Of a stretch of DNA of 64,000 nt, positions 52,186-60,910 are shown piece by piece; within the stretch, counting starts at the first letter, position 1; each line of letters begins with the position of its first letter. The position numbers and the translations under genes were made by a program. The notes under the pieces were generated by a model that saw only the letters and a program-made list of their open reading frames with translations, searched no databases and had not been told where the DNA came from. Origin of the DNA: Bacillota bacterium (lineage in GTDB: Bacteria > Bacillota > Clostridia > Christensenellales > Aristaeellaceae); contig JAEZTL010000038.1 in NCBI GenBank assembly GCA_023421395.1, positions 1 to 64,000 on the forward strand. Reading direction: 5' to 3'.

Positions 52186-53244
52186 ATGGTAGCGAACAAG
52201 GCGCCCCGCCCGGCGGGCAAAAATTCCATCGGCACCATCCTGCTCAAGGGCCGCACGTTCATCGCGCTGATCATCCTGTCGGCGTATTTCAGCGTGTTCG
52301 CCCCCAATTTTACCACCTGGCCGTCGCTGGTGCTCATGCTCAAGCACGCGTCGATCTATGGCCTTCTCGCCATCGGCATGACACTGGTGATCATCACCGG
52401 CGGCATAGATCTTTCGGTCGGCGCGCTGGTCGGGCTTTCCGGCATGGTGGTCGGGGGCTTCCTGATCCAGGGCATCCGCATCCCCTTTCTGGCCGCCACG
52501 ATCTATCCCAACGTGCCGCTGATCCTTTTGATCGTGTGCCTCATGGCGATCGCAATCGGCTGGATTTCCGGCAAGCTGATCGCAAGCGTTCAGGTGCCCG
52601 CCTTCATCGCGACGCTGGGCACCATGTACGTGTGCCGCGGCTTTGCCATGCTCCGAAACAACGGCGCAACCTTCCCGAACCTCTTCGGCTCCGCGGAACT
52701 GGGCAACCCCGGCTTTGACCTGATCGGCTCCGCCGCCATCCCCGGCGTCAACGTACCGTACAGCATCATCGCCTTTCTCGTGGTGGCGCTGGCCGCCTGG
52801 TTCATCATGAAAAAGACGCCGCTGGGCAACCAGATCTACGCGGTTGGCGGAAACGAACGCGCGGCGCTGCTCTCGGGCATCCGCACCAAGAACATCAAGC
52901 TGTTTGTGTACATGTTCTCGGCGTTCTGCGCGGCGGTGTGCTCGATGATCGTCACCAGCCAGCTGCGCGCCGCGCACCCCGCCACCGGTGAATCCTGGGA
53001 GATGAATGCCATCGCGTCGGTGGTGCTGGGCGGCACCTCGATGTCCGGCGGCGTGGGTACCGTCGGCGGCACCGTGGTGGGCACGCTGGTCATCACCGTG
53101 CTCAATGACGGGATGACGATGATGGGCGTCTCCAACTTCTGGCAGATGGTCATTAAGGGCGTGGTCATCGTGGTGGCGGTGGTCATCGACCTGATGCAAA
53201 AGGAAATGCAAAAGCGCATCGCGCTGCAAATGAGGAGTGCATAA
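52186..53244 (+). CDS. Ribose-type sugar ABC transporter permease
   Basis: A 352-residue RbsC-like membrane protein with about eight to ten spans. ASIYGLLAIGMTLVIITGGIDLSVGA (core TGGIDLSVGA), VQVPAFIATLGTMYV (PAFIATLGT), VYAVGGNERAA-type QIYAVGGNERAALLSGI and GTSMSGGVGTVGGTVVG are diagnostic. AAGGAGG precedes the ATG. Its stop overlaps the transketolase start (TAATG). Confidence 0.95.
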   Translation: MVANKAPRPAGKNSIGTILLKGRTFIALIILSAYFSVFAPNFTTWPSLVLMLKHASIYGLLAIGMTLVIITGGIDLSVGALVGLSGMVVGGFLIQGIRIPFLAATIYPNVPLILLIVCLMAIAIGWISGKLIASVQVPAFIATLGTMYVCRGFAMLRNNGATFPNLFGSAELGNPGFDLIGSAAIPGVNVPYSIIAFLVVALAAWFIMKKTPLGNQIYAVGGNERAALLSGIRTKNIKLFVYMFSAFCAAVCSMIVTSQLRAAHPATGESWEMNAIASVVLGGTSMSGGVGTVGGTVVGTLVITVLNDGMTMMGVSNFWQMVIKGVVIVVAVVIDLMQKEMQKRIALQMRSA

Positions 53245-54068
53245 TGGAACCGATCACGCTAAAAAAAATTGCAAACCTTCGCCGGGCCGATGCCGTGACC
53301 ATGATTCACGACGCGAAAACCGGCCACACCGGCGGCTCCATGAGCAGCCTCGACATCCTGACGGCGCTCTACTACGATGTGATGAACGTCGACCCCGGGG
53401 ACCCAAAAAAACCGGACCGCGACCGCTTCTTCCTCAGCAAGGGCCACTCGGTGGAGGGATACTGGGCGATCCTGGCGGACCGGGGCTTTTTCCCGCGGGC
53501 CTGGCTCGCCACCTTCTCCCGGCCCGGCTCCCTCCTGATCGGCCACCCGAACAACAAGGTGCCAGGCGTGGAGGCATGCACCGGTGCGCTGGGGCACGGT
53601 CTTTCCCTGGCGGCGGGCGCGGCGCTGGGCGCGAAGCGCACCGGGCGTCCCTTCCGCGCCTACTGCCTGATGGGCGACGGCGAGCAGGCCGAAGGCTCTA
53701 TCTGGGAGGCGGCGATGGCCGCGTCCAACTATCGCCTGGACAACCTTTGGGCGGTGGTGGACCGCAACTATCTCCAGATCAGCGGCTCTACCGAGGACGT
53801 GATGGCGCTGGATGATCTGGCGGGCCGCTGGCGCGCCTTCGGCTGGGATGTGGAAACCTGTGACGGCCACGATATGGCGCAGCTTCAGGCCTATTTCCAT
53901 TCCGATCGGCCCGCGGGCAGGCCGCACCTTCTGATCGCCAGAACGACCAAGGGCAAAGGGCTCCCCTTCGCTGAAAACCGCGCCGACTGGCACCACCACG
54001 TGCCGTCGGATGAGCAGCTGGCGGAGGCCTACAAAGCGCTGGGTGTCGAGGGGGTGTCGTTTGAATGA
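53244..54068 (+). CDS. Transketolase N-terminal subunit (AptA-like)
   Basis: A 274-residue thiamine-diphosphate-binding half of a split transketolase. GHTGGSMSSLDILTALYY, FLSKGHSVEGYWA, GALGHGLSLAAGAALG (core GHGLSLAAGA) and the ThDP/Mg motif GDGEQAEGS ... NYLQ are present. It overlaps the C-terminal subunit gene by four bases. A transketolase made only with this sugar operon suggests a dedicated ketose-phosphate cleavage; the apulose-4-phosphate transketolase AptAB of D-apiose catabolism has this split form. Confidence 0.92.
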   Translation: MEPITLKKIANLRRADAVTMIHDAKTGHTGGSMSSLDILTALYYDVMNVDPGDPKKPDRDRFFLSKGHSVEGYWAILADRGFFPRAWLATFSRPGSLLIGHPNNKVPGVEACTGALGHGLSLAAGAALGAKRTGRPFRAYCLMGDGEQAEGSIWEAAMAASNYRLDNLWAVVDRNYLQISGSTEDVMALDDLAGRWRAFGWDVETCDGHDMAQLQAYFHSDRPAGRPHLLIARTTKGKGLPFAENRADWHHHVPSDEQLAEAYKALGVEGVSFE

Positions 54069-54985
54069 AGGCTTGCAGAAAGGCAATTACCGAAACGCTG
54101 CTTGAACTGGCGCGGCGAGACGCGCGCGTCTACGCGCTGGCCAGCGACAGCCGGGGCTCCGTCACGCTGGACGAGTTCGCCCGGGAGCTGCCCGGCCAGT
54201 TTGTCGAGTGCGGCATTGCGGAGCAGGATGCCGTGGGGCTCGCCGCCGGGCTGGCCTCGGCGGGGCTGATCCCCTTCGTCTGCGGCCCGGCCAGCTTCTA
54301 CGCCACCCGCGCCGCCGAGCAGGTCAAGGTGGACGTGGCTTATTCCCATATGAACGTCAAGGTCATCGGCGTGTCGGGCGGCGTCAGCTACGGCGCGCTG
54401 GGCGGCACCCACCACGCGGTGCAGGACGTGGCGCTGATGCGCGCCGTGCCCAACCTTCAGGTATTTCTGCCGGCGGACGCCAGCCAGGCGGCCGCGCTGA
54501 CGCGGGCGCTGGCCGCCTCCCCCGAACCCGCCTATGTGCGGGTGGGGCGCGGCGCGGTGCCGGACGTGTACTGCCCGGACGTGACCTTTGAAATCGGCAG
54601 GGCGGTCAAGCTTCGTCCGGGAAAGGATGTCGCGCTCATCGCCTGCGGCGAAATGGTGTACCATGCGGCGGAGGCGGCAAAGCTTCTGGCGGCGGCGGGC
54701 ATCGGGGCCAGCGTCTACGACATGGCCTCCATCAAGCCGCTGGATGAAGCGGCGATCCTCGAGGCCGCGGAAACCGGCGCCATCGTCACCGTCGAGGAGC
54801 ACTCGGTCAAGGGCGGCCTGGGCGGCGCGGTGGCGGAGGTTATCTGCCAGAAGCACCCGGTCAGGATGCGCATTCTGGGTCTTCCGGACGAGCCGCTCTA
54901 TAACGGTGAAAGCAAGGACGTGTTCGCCCACTACGGCCTGACGGCGGAAGGCATCGCGAAGGCGGCAAAGGAAGTGATCGGGTGA
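54065..54985 (+). CDS. Transketolase C-terminal subunit (AptB-like)
   Basis: A 306-residue second half of the split transketolase with the pyrimidine-binding domain (VYALASDSRGSV; VECGIAEQDAVGLAAGLA, containing the catalytic Glu that activates thiamine diphosphate) and the transketolase C-terminal domain (VTVEEHSVKGGLGGAVAE). Start ATG overlaps the upstream stop by four bases, stop overlaps the kinase GTG by four bases, so subunits and kinase are coupled. Confidence 0.92.
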   Translation: MKACRKAITETLLELARRDARVYALASDSRGSVTLDEFARELPGQFVECGIAEQDAVGLAAGLASAGLIPFVCGPASFYATRAAEQVKVDVAYSHMNVKVIGVSGGVSYGALGGTHHAVQDVALMRAVPNLQVFLPADASQAAALTRALAASPEPAYVRVGRGAVPDVYCPDVTFEIGRAVKLRPGKDVALIACGEMVYHAAEAAKLLAAAGIGASVYDMASIKPLDEAAILEAAETGAIVTVEEHSVKGGLGGAVAEVICQKHPVRMRILGLPDEPLYNGESKDVFAHYGLTAEGIAKAAKEVIG

Positions 54986-56412
54986 AGTACGTGATCGCGG
55001 TCGATCAGTCCACCTCGGCCACGAAGGCGCTCCTGATCGACGAAGGCGGGCGGGCCGCGCGCCGGGAAAGCCTGCCGCACCGCCAGTACTACCCCGCGCC
55101 GGGTCGCGTCGAGCACGACGCGGAGGAAATCTTCCAGAACACCCTGCGGGTGATCGCGCGGGCCGCGGAGGGGATCGCCCCCCGGGACATCGCGTCCATC
55201 GCCATTGCCAACCAGCGGGAAACCACGGTTATGTGGGACCGGGCCACCGGGGCGCCCAAGTGCCGTGCGCTGGTGTGGCAGGACGTGCGCGCGGAGGCGC
55301 TGTGCGAGGCGCTGTCCGGCTCCGCCAAGATGGTGGAGGAGGCCACGGGCCTCATGCTTTCCCCCTACTACTCCGCCCCCAAGGCCGCCCACGCCATCCG
55401 CGAATATGGGCTGACCGATTACTGCTTTGGCACCATCGACAGCTATCTGGTGTTCCGGCTGACGGGCGGAAAGGTGTTCGCCACCGACGTATCCAACGCC
55501 AGCCGCACGCTTCTGATGAACCTGACGGCACTTGCGTGGGACGCGCGTCTCATCCGCCTCTTCGGCATCCCGGAAGGCTCGCTGCCGGAGATCCGGCACT
55601 CGGACGCCTCCTTCGGCGTCACGGACGCGCCCGGCATTCCCCGGGGCATCCCCATCACCGGCGTACTGGGCGACAGCCACGCGTCGCTCTACGGGCAAGG
55701 CTGCCACGAGGCGGGCATGGTCAAAACCAGCTACGGCACCGGCTCTTCCATCATGATGAACGTGGGGAGCGCGCCGCTGCGCTCAACCTCCGGTCTTTCC
55801 TCCTCGGTGGGCTACGGCGCGGAGGGCCGCGTGTGTTATGTGCTGGAGGGCAACATCACCTCCTCTGCGGACACGCTCGTGTGGCTTCGCGATCAGCTGG
55901 AGCTTTTCCCGGACCTGCCCACGCTGGACCGCCTGGCGGAAACCGTGCCGGATGCCGGCGGCGTAACGCTGGTGCCGGCGTTCTCCGGCCTCGGCGCGCC
56001 CTACTTTGACACCGCCGCCCGGGCGATCCTCTGCGGCATCAGCCGCGGCACCACCCGCGCCCACGTGGCTCGGGCCGCGCTGGAGTCCATCGCCCAGCAG
56101 AACGCGGACGTGCTGGACGCGATGGCCGCGGACCTCAAAAAACCCGTCGCCGCGCTGAGCGCGGACGGCGGCGGCACAATCAACACGCTCCTCATGCAGT
56201 TGCAGGCGGACCTCACCCCCTGCCGCGTGAAGGTCGCCGCCCACCCGGATCTCTCCGCCATGGGCGCGGGCCTGATGAGCGGACAGGCCGCCGGCGTTTT
56301 CAACCGCTTCATCCCCTCCGGCCCGGCCGCGGAATACGCGCCCCGGATGCCGGAGGACCACCGGAAGGCGCTGCGTTCGGCTTGGGCCGAAGCCGTGCGC
56401 CGCGCAAGATAG
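54982..56412 (+). CDS. FGGY family carbohydrate kinase (glycerol/xylulokinase-like; possible apulose kinase)
   Basis: A 476-residue FGGY kinase. VIAVDQSTSATKALL opens the ATPase fold, IAIANQRETTVMWDRATG and LVWQDVRA bind substrate, and YGTGSSIMMN plus LSADGGGTINTLLMQLQAD (core ADGGGTINTLLMQ) bind ATP. Glycerol-kinase-like overall, but the operon has an isomerase and a transketolase, so a ketopentose substrate is more likely; D-apulose kinase AptK belongs to this superfamily. The start is GTG. Confidence 0.92.
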   Translation: MKYVIAVDQSTSATKALLIDEGGRAARRESLPHRQYYPAPGRVEHDAEEIFQNTLRVIARAAEGIAPRDIASIAIANQRETTVMWDRATGAPKCRALVWQDVRAEALCEALSGSAKMVEEATGLMLSPYYSAPKAAHAIREYGLTDYCFGTIDSYLVFRLTGGKVFATDVSNASRTLLMNLTALAWDARLIRLFGIPEGSLPEIRHSDASFGVTDAPGIPRGIPITGVLGDSHASLYGQGCHEAGMVKTSYGTGSSIMMNVGSAPLRSTSGLSSSVGYGAEGRVCYVLEGNITSSADTLVWLRDQLELFPDLPTLDRLAETVPDAGGVTLVPAFSGLGAPYFDTAARAILCGISRGTTRAHVARAALESIAQQNADVLDAMAADLKKPVAALSADGGGTINTLLMQLQADLTPCRVKVAAHPDLSAMGAGLMSGQAAGVFNRFIPSGPAAEYAPRMPEDHRKALRSAWAEAVRRAR

Positions 56413-56422
56413 GAGGATTACG

Positions 56423-57826
56423 ATGGCAACCTTCGGCGTTCTGATCTCAAACCGCTCATTTTTTCCGGATCATCTGGTGCTGACCGCCCGGGAACAGCTT
56501 CTTTCAAGCCTCGCGGCCCAGGGCCACAAGGTGATCACACTGTCCACCGAGGACACCAACATGGGCGAAACCATGACCTACGAGGAGGCCGTCAAGTGCG
56601 CCAAGCTCTTCCGGGATCATTCCGAGGAGATCGACGGCGTGATCATCGCCCTGCCCAACTTCGGCGAAGAGGCCGGCATCGCCGACGCGATGCGCATGTC
56701 TCGCCTCGACTGCCCCATTCTGATTCAAGCCTCGGATGACGACTTTGACAAGTTGCAGCTGGAGAACCGGCGCGACGCATTTTGCGGCAAGCTGTCGCTG
56801 TGCAACAACCTCTACCAGTACGGCATCAAGTACACGCTGACCCGGCGCCACACCTGTGCGATCCTGTCCGACGAATTCAAGGCGGACGTGGACTTCTTCG
56901 CCCGCGTTTGTACGGTGGTAAAGGCGCTGAAGACAGCCCGCATCGGCCAGATCGGTGCCCGTGTGACGCCTTTCCGCACCGTGCGCTATTCCGAAAAGCT
57001 GCTGCAGGCCAGCGGCATCACCGTGGAGACGGAGGATTTTTCCGAAATCCTCGCCGATGCCAACCAGATGAACGACCGCGCCCGCATCGATGCGAAGGTC
57101 GCGGAGATCCGCGCCTACGGCAATGTCGCGCCCTGCGGCACTCAGGAAAAGTTGGAGCGTCAGGCGAAACTGATCCTCGCCGTCGAAGACTGGATGGACG
57201 CTCATCGCTGCACCGCCAGCGCGATCCAGTGTTGGGACAGCGTGGAGGCCAACTACGGCTGCGCGGCCTGCCTCGGCATGAGTATGATGGGCGAGAAGGG
57301 CCGGCCCAGCGCCTGCGAGACCGACGTGATGGGCGCGCTTTCGATGCTGGCGCTTCTGAACGCCTCCGGCGTCCCGCCGATCTATCAGGATTGGAACAAC
57401 AACTACAAAAATGAGCCCGACAAGTGCATCAACGTCCACTGCTCCAACTACCCCGCCTGCGCCTTCGAGGAGAAGCCGGAGATCGCCAATCTGGACATCC
57501 TGGCCACAACCCTCGGTGCGGATGTGTCCTTCGGCGCTTTAAAGGGCCGCGTTCGCCCGTCAAAGATGACCTATCTCAAGCTGTCCACCGACGACCGCCG
57601 CGGCGTTATCAAGGGCTATCTGGGCGAGGGCCGCTTTACAGATGATCCCCTGCCAACGTTTGGCGGCGTGGCGGTCTGCGAGGTGAGCGACTTGAACGGC
57701 CTGATGCGCCATCTGACCAAAAACGGCTACGAGCATCACGTGGCGCTGACCCAGGCGGAGTGCGCGGATGTGCTGGAGGAAGCGCTGGGCAACTACATGG
57801 GCTGGGAGATCTACCGGCACAGCTAA
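56423..57826 (+). CDS. L-fucose/L-arabinose isomerase family protein (possible D-apiose isomerase)
   Basis: A 467-residue protein of the FucI/AraA-like superfamily. An N-terminal Rossmann-like part (VIIALPNFGEEAGIADAMRM) is followed by a core with AIQCWDSVEANYGCAACLGMSMM and PSACETDVMGALSMLAL (core SACETDVMGAL), where acidic residues bind the divalent metal, and QDWNNNYKNEPD with NVHCSNYP. AGGAGG precedes the ATG. In an operon with kinase and split transketolase, isomerisation of an imported aldopentose to its ketose is the expected first step. Exact sugar not provable from sequence. Confidence 0.88.
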   Translation: MATFGVLISNRSFFPDHLVLTAREQLLSSLAAQGHKVITLSTEDTNMGETMTYEEAVKCAKLFRDHSEEIDGVIIALPNFGEEAGIADAMRMSRLDCPILIQASDDDFDKLQLENRRDAFCGKLSLCNNLYQYGIKYTLTRRHTCAILSDEFKADVDFFARVCTVVKALKTARIGQIGARVTPFRTVRYSEKLLQASGITVETEDFSEILADANQMNDRARIDAKVAEIRAYGNVAPCGTQEKLERQAKLILAVEDWMDAHRCTASAIQCWDSVEANYGCAACLGMSMMGEKGRPSACETDVMGALSMLALLNASGVPPIYQDWNNNYKNEPDKCINVHCSNYPACAFEEKPEIANLDILATTLGADVSFGALKGRVRPSKMTYLKLSTDDRRGVIKGYLGEGRFTDDPLPTFGGVAVCEVSDLNGLMRHLTKNGYEHHVALTQAECADVLEEALGNYMGWEIYRHS

Positions 57827-57870
57827 ACCCGAAAAGAAGCGGCACGGACCGTTTCACTTTGCGCTTTGGA

Positions 57871-57909
57871 GGGGCTGTTTTGACGCAAAACACGCGTCGG
57901 AACAGCCCC
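57871..57909 (+). terminator. Terminator-like hairpin after the isomerase gene
   Basis: GGGGCTGTT ... AACAGCCCC with an inner GACG/CGTC stem, followed by ATTTC. It closes the sugar operon; the T-run is weak. Confidence 0.6.
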
Positions 57910-57973
57910 ATTTCACGTCATGCGGTTCGGCGCCCTGGAATTCGAAAATTTATAACGCATCAAGCGCATACAC

Positions 57974-58002
57974 TTTACGCGCTCCTAACCCTGTGCTATA
58001 AT
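57974..58002 (+). promoter_or_regulatory. Promoter of the secreted Ig-like protein gene
   Basis: TTTACG (57974-57979) and perfect TATAAT (57997-58002), 17 bases apart; the ATG follows about 45 bases later with GGGAGGAAG before it. Confidence 0.62.
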
Positions 58003-58047
58003 TTTCCGGGATGGGCTTCCGTTTGAGCGGAGGGAGGAAGAATTCAC

Positions 58048-59220
58048 ATGAGGCGGGCGTTTCTTCTCGGTCTGGCAATAATGCTCCTGACAGCGTCCAT
58101 GTCCACAATTCCGGCGGGGGCGGCGGGCGTATGGTGGCAGAGTGCGTATGTCACCTACATCACACAGCGTGAGGCTTCCTTTGAAGACGATTCTGAGTTC
58201 TTTCTGGCGGACTGCAACTACAACGGCACTCCCGAACTGTATTATATCCTGTACAAATCCGGCAAAACCTATTTGAGGGCCATCGAGGCGCTGCCGGGGG
58301 ACAATTTCCGCGTTCAAACCTGCCGCATTCATCTGGGGTCGGACAATTACTTCACCATGTACACAAAGCGATGGAGCGGATACGTATGGGCCATCGACGC
58401 CGTATCAGTGGATTGCAGCGAAACGGTGGACGAGGACGCCCGCATGTACATCGAGATCCGCTACAAGCCCAGCGGCACGCTGTACCTGACCGAGCGATTT
58501 CGGCATGTTTTCTACGCCGGCAGTAAACGATCCTATTATGTGAACGGCAGGAAGACCAGCTATTCCTCGTTCAAAAAGGCGTTCAACCATTATGAATTGA
58601 AGCTGGACGAGGGCGTGGAATTCCCCTGCTACGACGAATACGGCCTCGCCTGCGCCTCCCGCAGTGATTTTGCCGAGGTGTTCAGCGGCGTTTGCGCGGA
58701 TTACCGCTCGATCATCGGCGGCATGTACGCGGTCACCGAAGTCGAGGCCAGCAAAAGCGCTCTCACGCTGAAGCTCGGCGAGACATACCGGCTCCGCGCC
58801 TCCGCGGTGCCGAGCTACGCGCCGGATCAGGGCGCGGTCACATGGAGCAGCAACGATCCTTTGATCGCTTCCGTGTCCGGCGACGGCCTTGTCTCAGGGG
58901 CAGGCCTCGGCAGCACTATGGTCTATGCAAAGATAAACGGCATCTCCGGGCCGTGCGCCGTGACCGTGGTCAGGCCGCCGGCCAGGAAGGTGACGGTCCG
59001 CGGCAGGCGCTGGGTCGGCGTCCATGAAGGAATCAACCTGGTCGCCGCCGTCTTGCCAGCCGAGGCGCCGCAGGCGGTCAGGTGGACTTCTTCCAACAGC
59101 AGAATTGCCAGCGTGAACGCAAACGGCCTGGTCGTCGGAAAGAAGCCCGGAACCGTGCGGATTATCGCCAGAACGTCAAATGGCAAGTCGGCGTCGAAGA
59201 TCATCAGGGTGCATGGATAA
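58048..59220 (+). CDS. Secreted protein with two bacterial Ig-like (BIG2) domains
   Basis: A 390-residue protein with a signal peptide (1-~28, ending PAGAAG). Residues ~30-225 form an unrecognised domain rich in Tyr (DCNYNGTPELYYILY). Then two BIG2 repeats follow: ~230-310 (SALTLKLGETYRLRASAVP, VTWSSNDPLIASVS) and ~312-390 (VRWTSSNSRIASVNANGLV). BIG2 modules are found in surface adhesins and exported enzymes. No sortase motif or membrane anchor is seen, so it is probably secreted or loosely bound. Confidence 0.9.
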   Translation: MRRAFLLGLAIMLLTASMSTIPAGAAGVWWQSAYVTYITQREASFEDDSEFFLADCNYNGTPELYYILYKSGKTYLRAIEALPGDNFRVQTCRIHLGSDNYFTMYTKRWSGYVWAIDAVSVDCSETVDEDARMYIEIRYKPSGTLYLTERFRHVFYAGSKRSYYVNGRKTSYSSFKKAFNHYELKLDEGVEFPCYDEYGLACASRSDFAEVFSGVCADYRSIIGGMYAVTEVEASKSALTLKLGETYRLRASAVPSYAPDQGAVTWSSNDPLIASVSGDGLVSGAGLGSTMVYAKINGISGPCAVTVVRPPARKVTVRGRRWVGVHEGINLVAAVLPAEAPQAVRWTSSNSRIASVNANGLVVGKKPGTVRIIARTSNGKSASKIIRVHG

Positions 59221-59269
59221 TCGGGCATATGATCCCTGACGGATTCGGGGATGTGGCGGGAAAACCCCG

Positions 59270-59452
59270 CGCGGGCCTGAAATTCTTTAATGTTTCAGGC
59301 CCGCGGAAATGAGGGATTGATTGCTCTGCCCGTCTGCGTACCGCTGGATCCAACGCATGCCCGGCGGTATGCGCAGCGCGGGCAATCCACGCCCGATGAA
59401 GCCATTTTCGAAAGCGCAAGGCGCCGGATTCCGTTTTGGAATCCGGCGCCTT
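59270..59452. repeat. Second hairpin array between convergent genes
   Basis: Three strong stem-loops: 59270-59305 (13 bp perfect), 59327-59384 (TGCCCG-CTGCG-TACCGC pairing with GCGGTA-CGCAG-CGGGCA around small bulges, extended by GGATTG/CAATCC at 59313-59390) and 59418-59452 (15 bp perfect, loop GTTTT, followed by CTTTCC). The last is the likely terminator of the aldo/keto reductase and of the secreted protein gene. No gene is seen in 59221-59477. Confidence 0.8.
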
Positions 59453-59477
59453 CTTTCCCGTCGAGCCCTGGCAAACG

Positions 59478-60329
59478 CTAGAAGCTCGTCTGGTCCGGAT
59501 CGGAAGAGAACCCGCAGACGCCGGTCATACCGGCCAGAAGTGCCACATCCTCCTCGTCCAGCTCAAAATCGAACACTTTCGCGTTCTCCGCGATGCGGGA
59601 CGGCGTGACGGACTTGGGCAGCGGCAGATAACCGCGCTCCAGACTCCAGCGGATCACAACCTGAGCGACGGACTTGCCGTACTTCTCCGCCAACGCCTTG
59701 ACCTCCGGCACCTCGAAAATCCTGCCCACGCCCAGCGGGCTGTAAGCCTCCAGAAGCATGCCGTGCTCGCGGCTGGCCGCCACCGTGTCGTCCTGGGTTT
59801 CACCGGGGCAGAGGCGGATCTGGTTGACCGCGGGGACGACCTTGGCGGTTTTGAGCAGCGCGTCGATGTGGTGCCTGCGGAAGTTGCTGATGCCGATGGC
59901 GCGCACACGACCGGAGGCGTAGATTTCCTCCATCGCCTTCCAGGTTTCGGCGTTGGCTTCCTGCCAGCGGTCGCGGAACATGGGCGGATTCGGCCAGTGG
60001 ATCAGATACAGATCCAGATACTCGAGGCCCAGCTTGTCCATCGAAACGTCAAAAGCCTTCAGCGCCGCCTCATAGCTGTGCTCGGAGTTCCACAGTTTGG
60101 TGGTGATAAACAAATCCTCTCGCTTGACGCCGCCCAGGCGGATGCCCTTGCCCACGCCTTCCTCGTTTCCGTAGATGGCGGCGGTGTCGATGTGGCGATA
60201 GCCCGCGTCGATGGCGGCCTTGACCGACGATACCGCGACTTCGCCCTCCGGTGTCTGCCATGTTCCAAAGCCGATGCAGGGAATCTTGACCCCGTTATTC
60301 AGAACGTAAGTGTCCGTCAGCGACTTCAT
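59478..60329 (-). CDS. Aldo/keto reductase
   Basis: A 283-residue NADPH-dependent AKR5-like reductase (2,5-diketogluconate reductase type). The catalytic tetrad is visible: Asp in YRHIDTAAIYGNEE with Tyr in the same segment, Lys in FITTKLWN, and His in YLIHWPNPP; the coenzyme segment is PLPKSVTPSRI. GAGGAGGG precedes the ATG. The MerR-type promoter at 60394-60424 controls it, so it probably detoxifies a reactive carbonyl sensed by the MerR protein. Confidence 0.94.
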   Translation of the reverse strand: MKSLTDTYVLNNGVKIPCIGFGTWQTPEGEVAVSSVKAAIDAGYRHIDTAAIYGNEEGVGKGIRLGGVKREDLFITTKLWNSEHSYEAALKAFDVSMDKLGLEYLDLYLIHWPNPPMFRDRWQEANAETWKAMEEIYASGRVRAIGISNFRRHHIDALLKTAKVVPAVNQIRLCPGETQDDTVAASREHGMLLEAYSPLGVGRIFEVPEVKALAEKYGKSVAQVVIRWSLERGYLPLPKSVTPSRIAENAKVFDFELDEEDVALLAGMTGVCGFSSDPDQTSF

Positions 60330-60393
60330 GGATTTCCCTCCTCATTGATGCAGCATTGGGCTTGACGGTGCCCAAAGCGCCTGTTACAATGTC

Positions 60394-60424
60394 ATTATAA
60401 AACTTGAAGTTCACTTCAAGTCAA
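60394..60424 (-). promoter_or_regulatory. MerR-type promoter of the aldo/keto reductase
   Basis: TTGACT (60419-60424) and TATAAT (60394-60399) on the minus strand are separated by 19 bases, the stretched spacing that MerR activators correct. Operator at 60402-60421: ACTTGAAGT-TC-ACTTCAAGT, a perfect 9-bp inverted repeat inside the spacer. Confidence 0.88.
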
Positions 60425-60452
60425 TAGTCGCTTGTGTAAAAGAGGTGTAAAC

Positions 60453-60851
60453 ATGGAGTACTCGATTCATCAGGTATCCGAAAAGACGCACATCCGCCCG
60501 ACGGTACTGCGGTTCTATGAAAAGGAGGGGCTTCTGCCCAGCGTCCGGCGCACCAAGAGCGGGATACGCCGCTACACCGGGGAAGACCTGGAATGGATCA
60601 GCCTGATCACATGCCTGAAAAATACCGGCATGTCCATCAAGCAGATCCGGGTCTTTGTGGACCTGAGCCTCGAGGGAGACGGCACGCTGAAGCAGCGGTG
60701 CGAACTCCTGCTCGAGCACAAAAAGCAGGTGGAGGCGCAGATCGCCGAGATGCACAGGCATCTGGATAAGGTGGCCTGTAAGATCGAATACTTCTCCCGC
60801 CAGTACACGCAGTACCAAAAATCGCAGGGCGACCGAACCGGCACGGCCTGA
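60453..60851 (+). CDS. MerR family transcriptional regulator
   Basis: A 132-residue MerR protein. HTH and wing: YSIHQVSEKTHIRPTVLRFYEKEGLLPSVRR (core TVLRFYEKEGLLP) and RRYTGEDLEWISLI; then a dimerisation coiled coil (~80-120). It lacks metal-binding cysteines typical of MerR metal sensors and resembles the AdhR/MerR group that responds to aldehydes, next to an aldo/keto reductase as usual. AGAGGTG precedes the ATG. It is divergent from its target. Confidence 0.93.
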   Translation: MEYSIHQVSEKTHIRPTVLRFYEKEGLLPSVRRTKSGIRRYTGEDLEWISLITCLKNTGMSIKQIRVFVDLSLEGDGTLKQRCELLLEHKKQVEAQIAEMHRHLDKVACKIEYFSRQYTQYQKSQGDRTGTA

Positions 60852-60855
60852 CGCT

Positions 60856-60893
60856 CGGAAAGCGCCGCCTTTCGGGCGGCGCTTTCCGTTTTT
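60856..60893 (+). terminator. Terminator of the merR gene
   Basis: A perfect 14-base stem (CGGAAAGCGCCGCC and its complement) followed by TTTTT. Confidence 0.92.
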
Positions 60894-60910
60894 AGAATCA
60901 AGCCAAGTCC

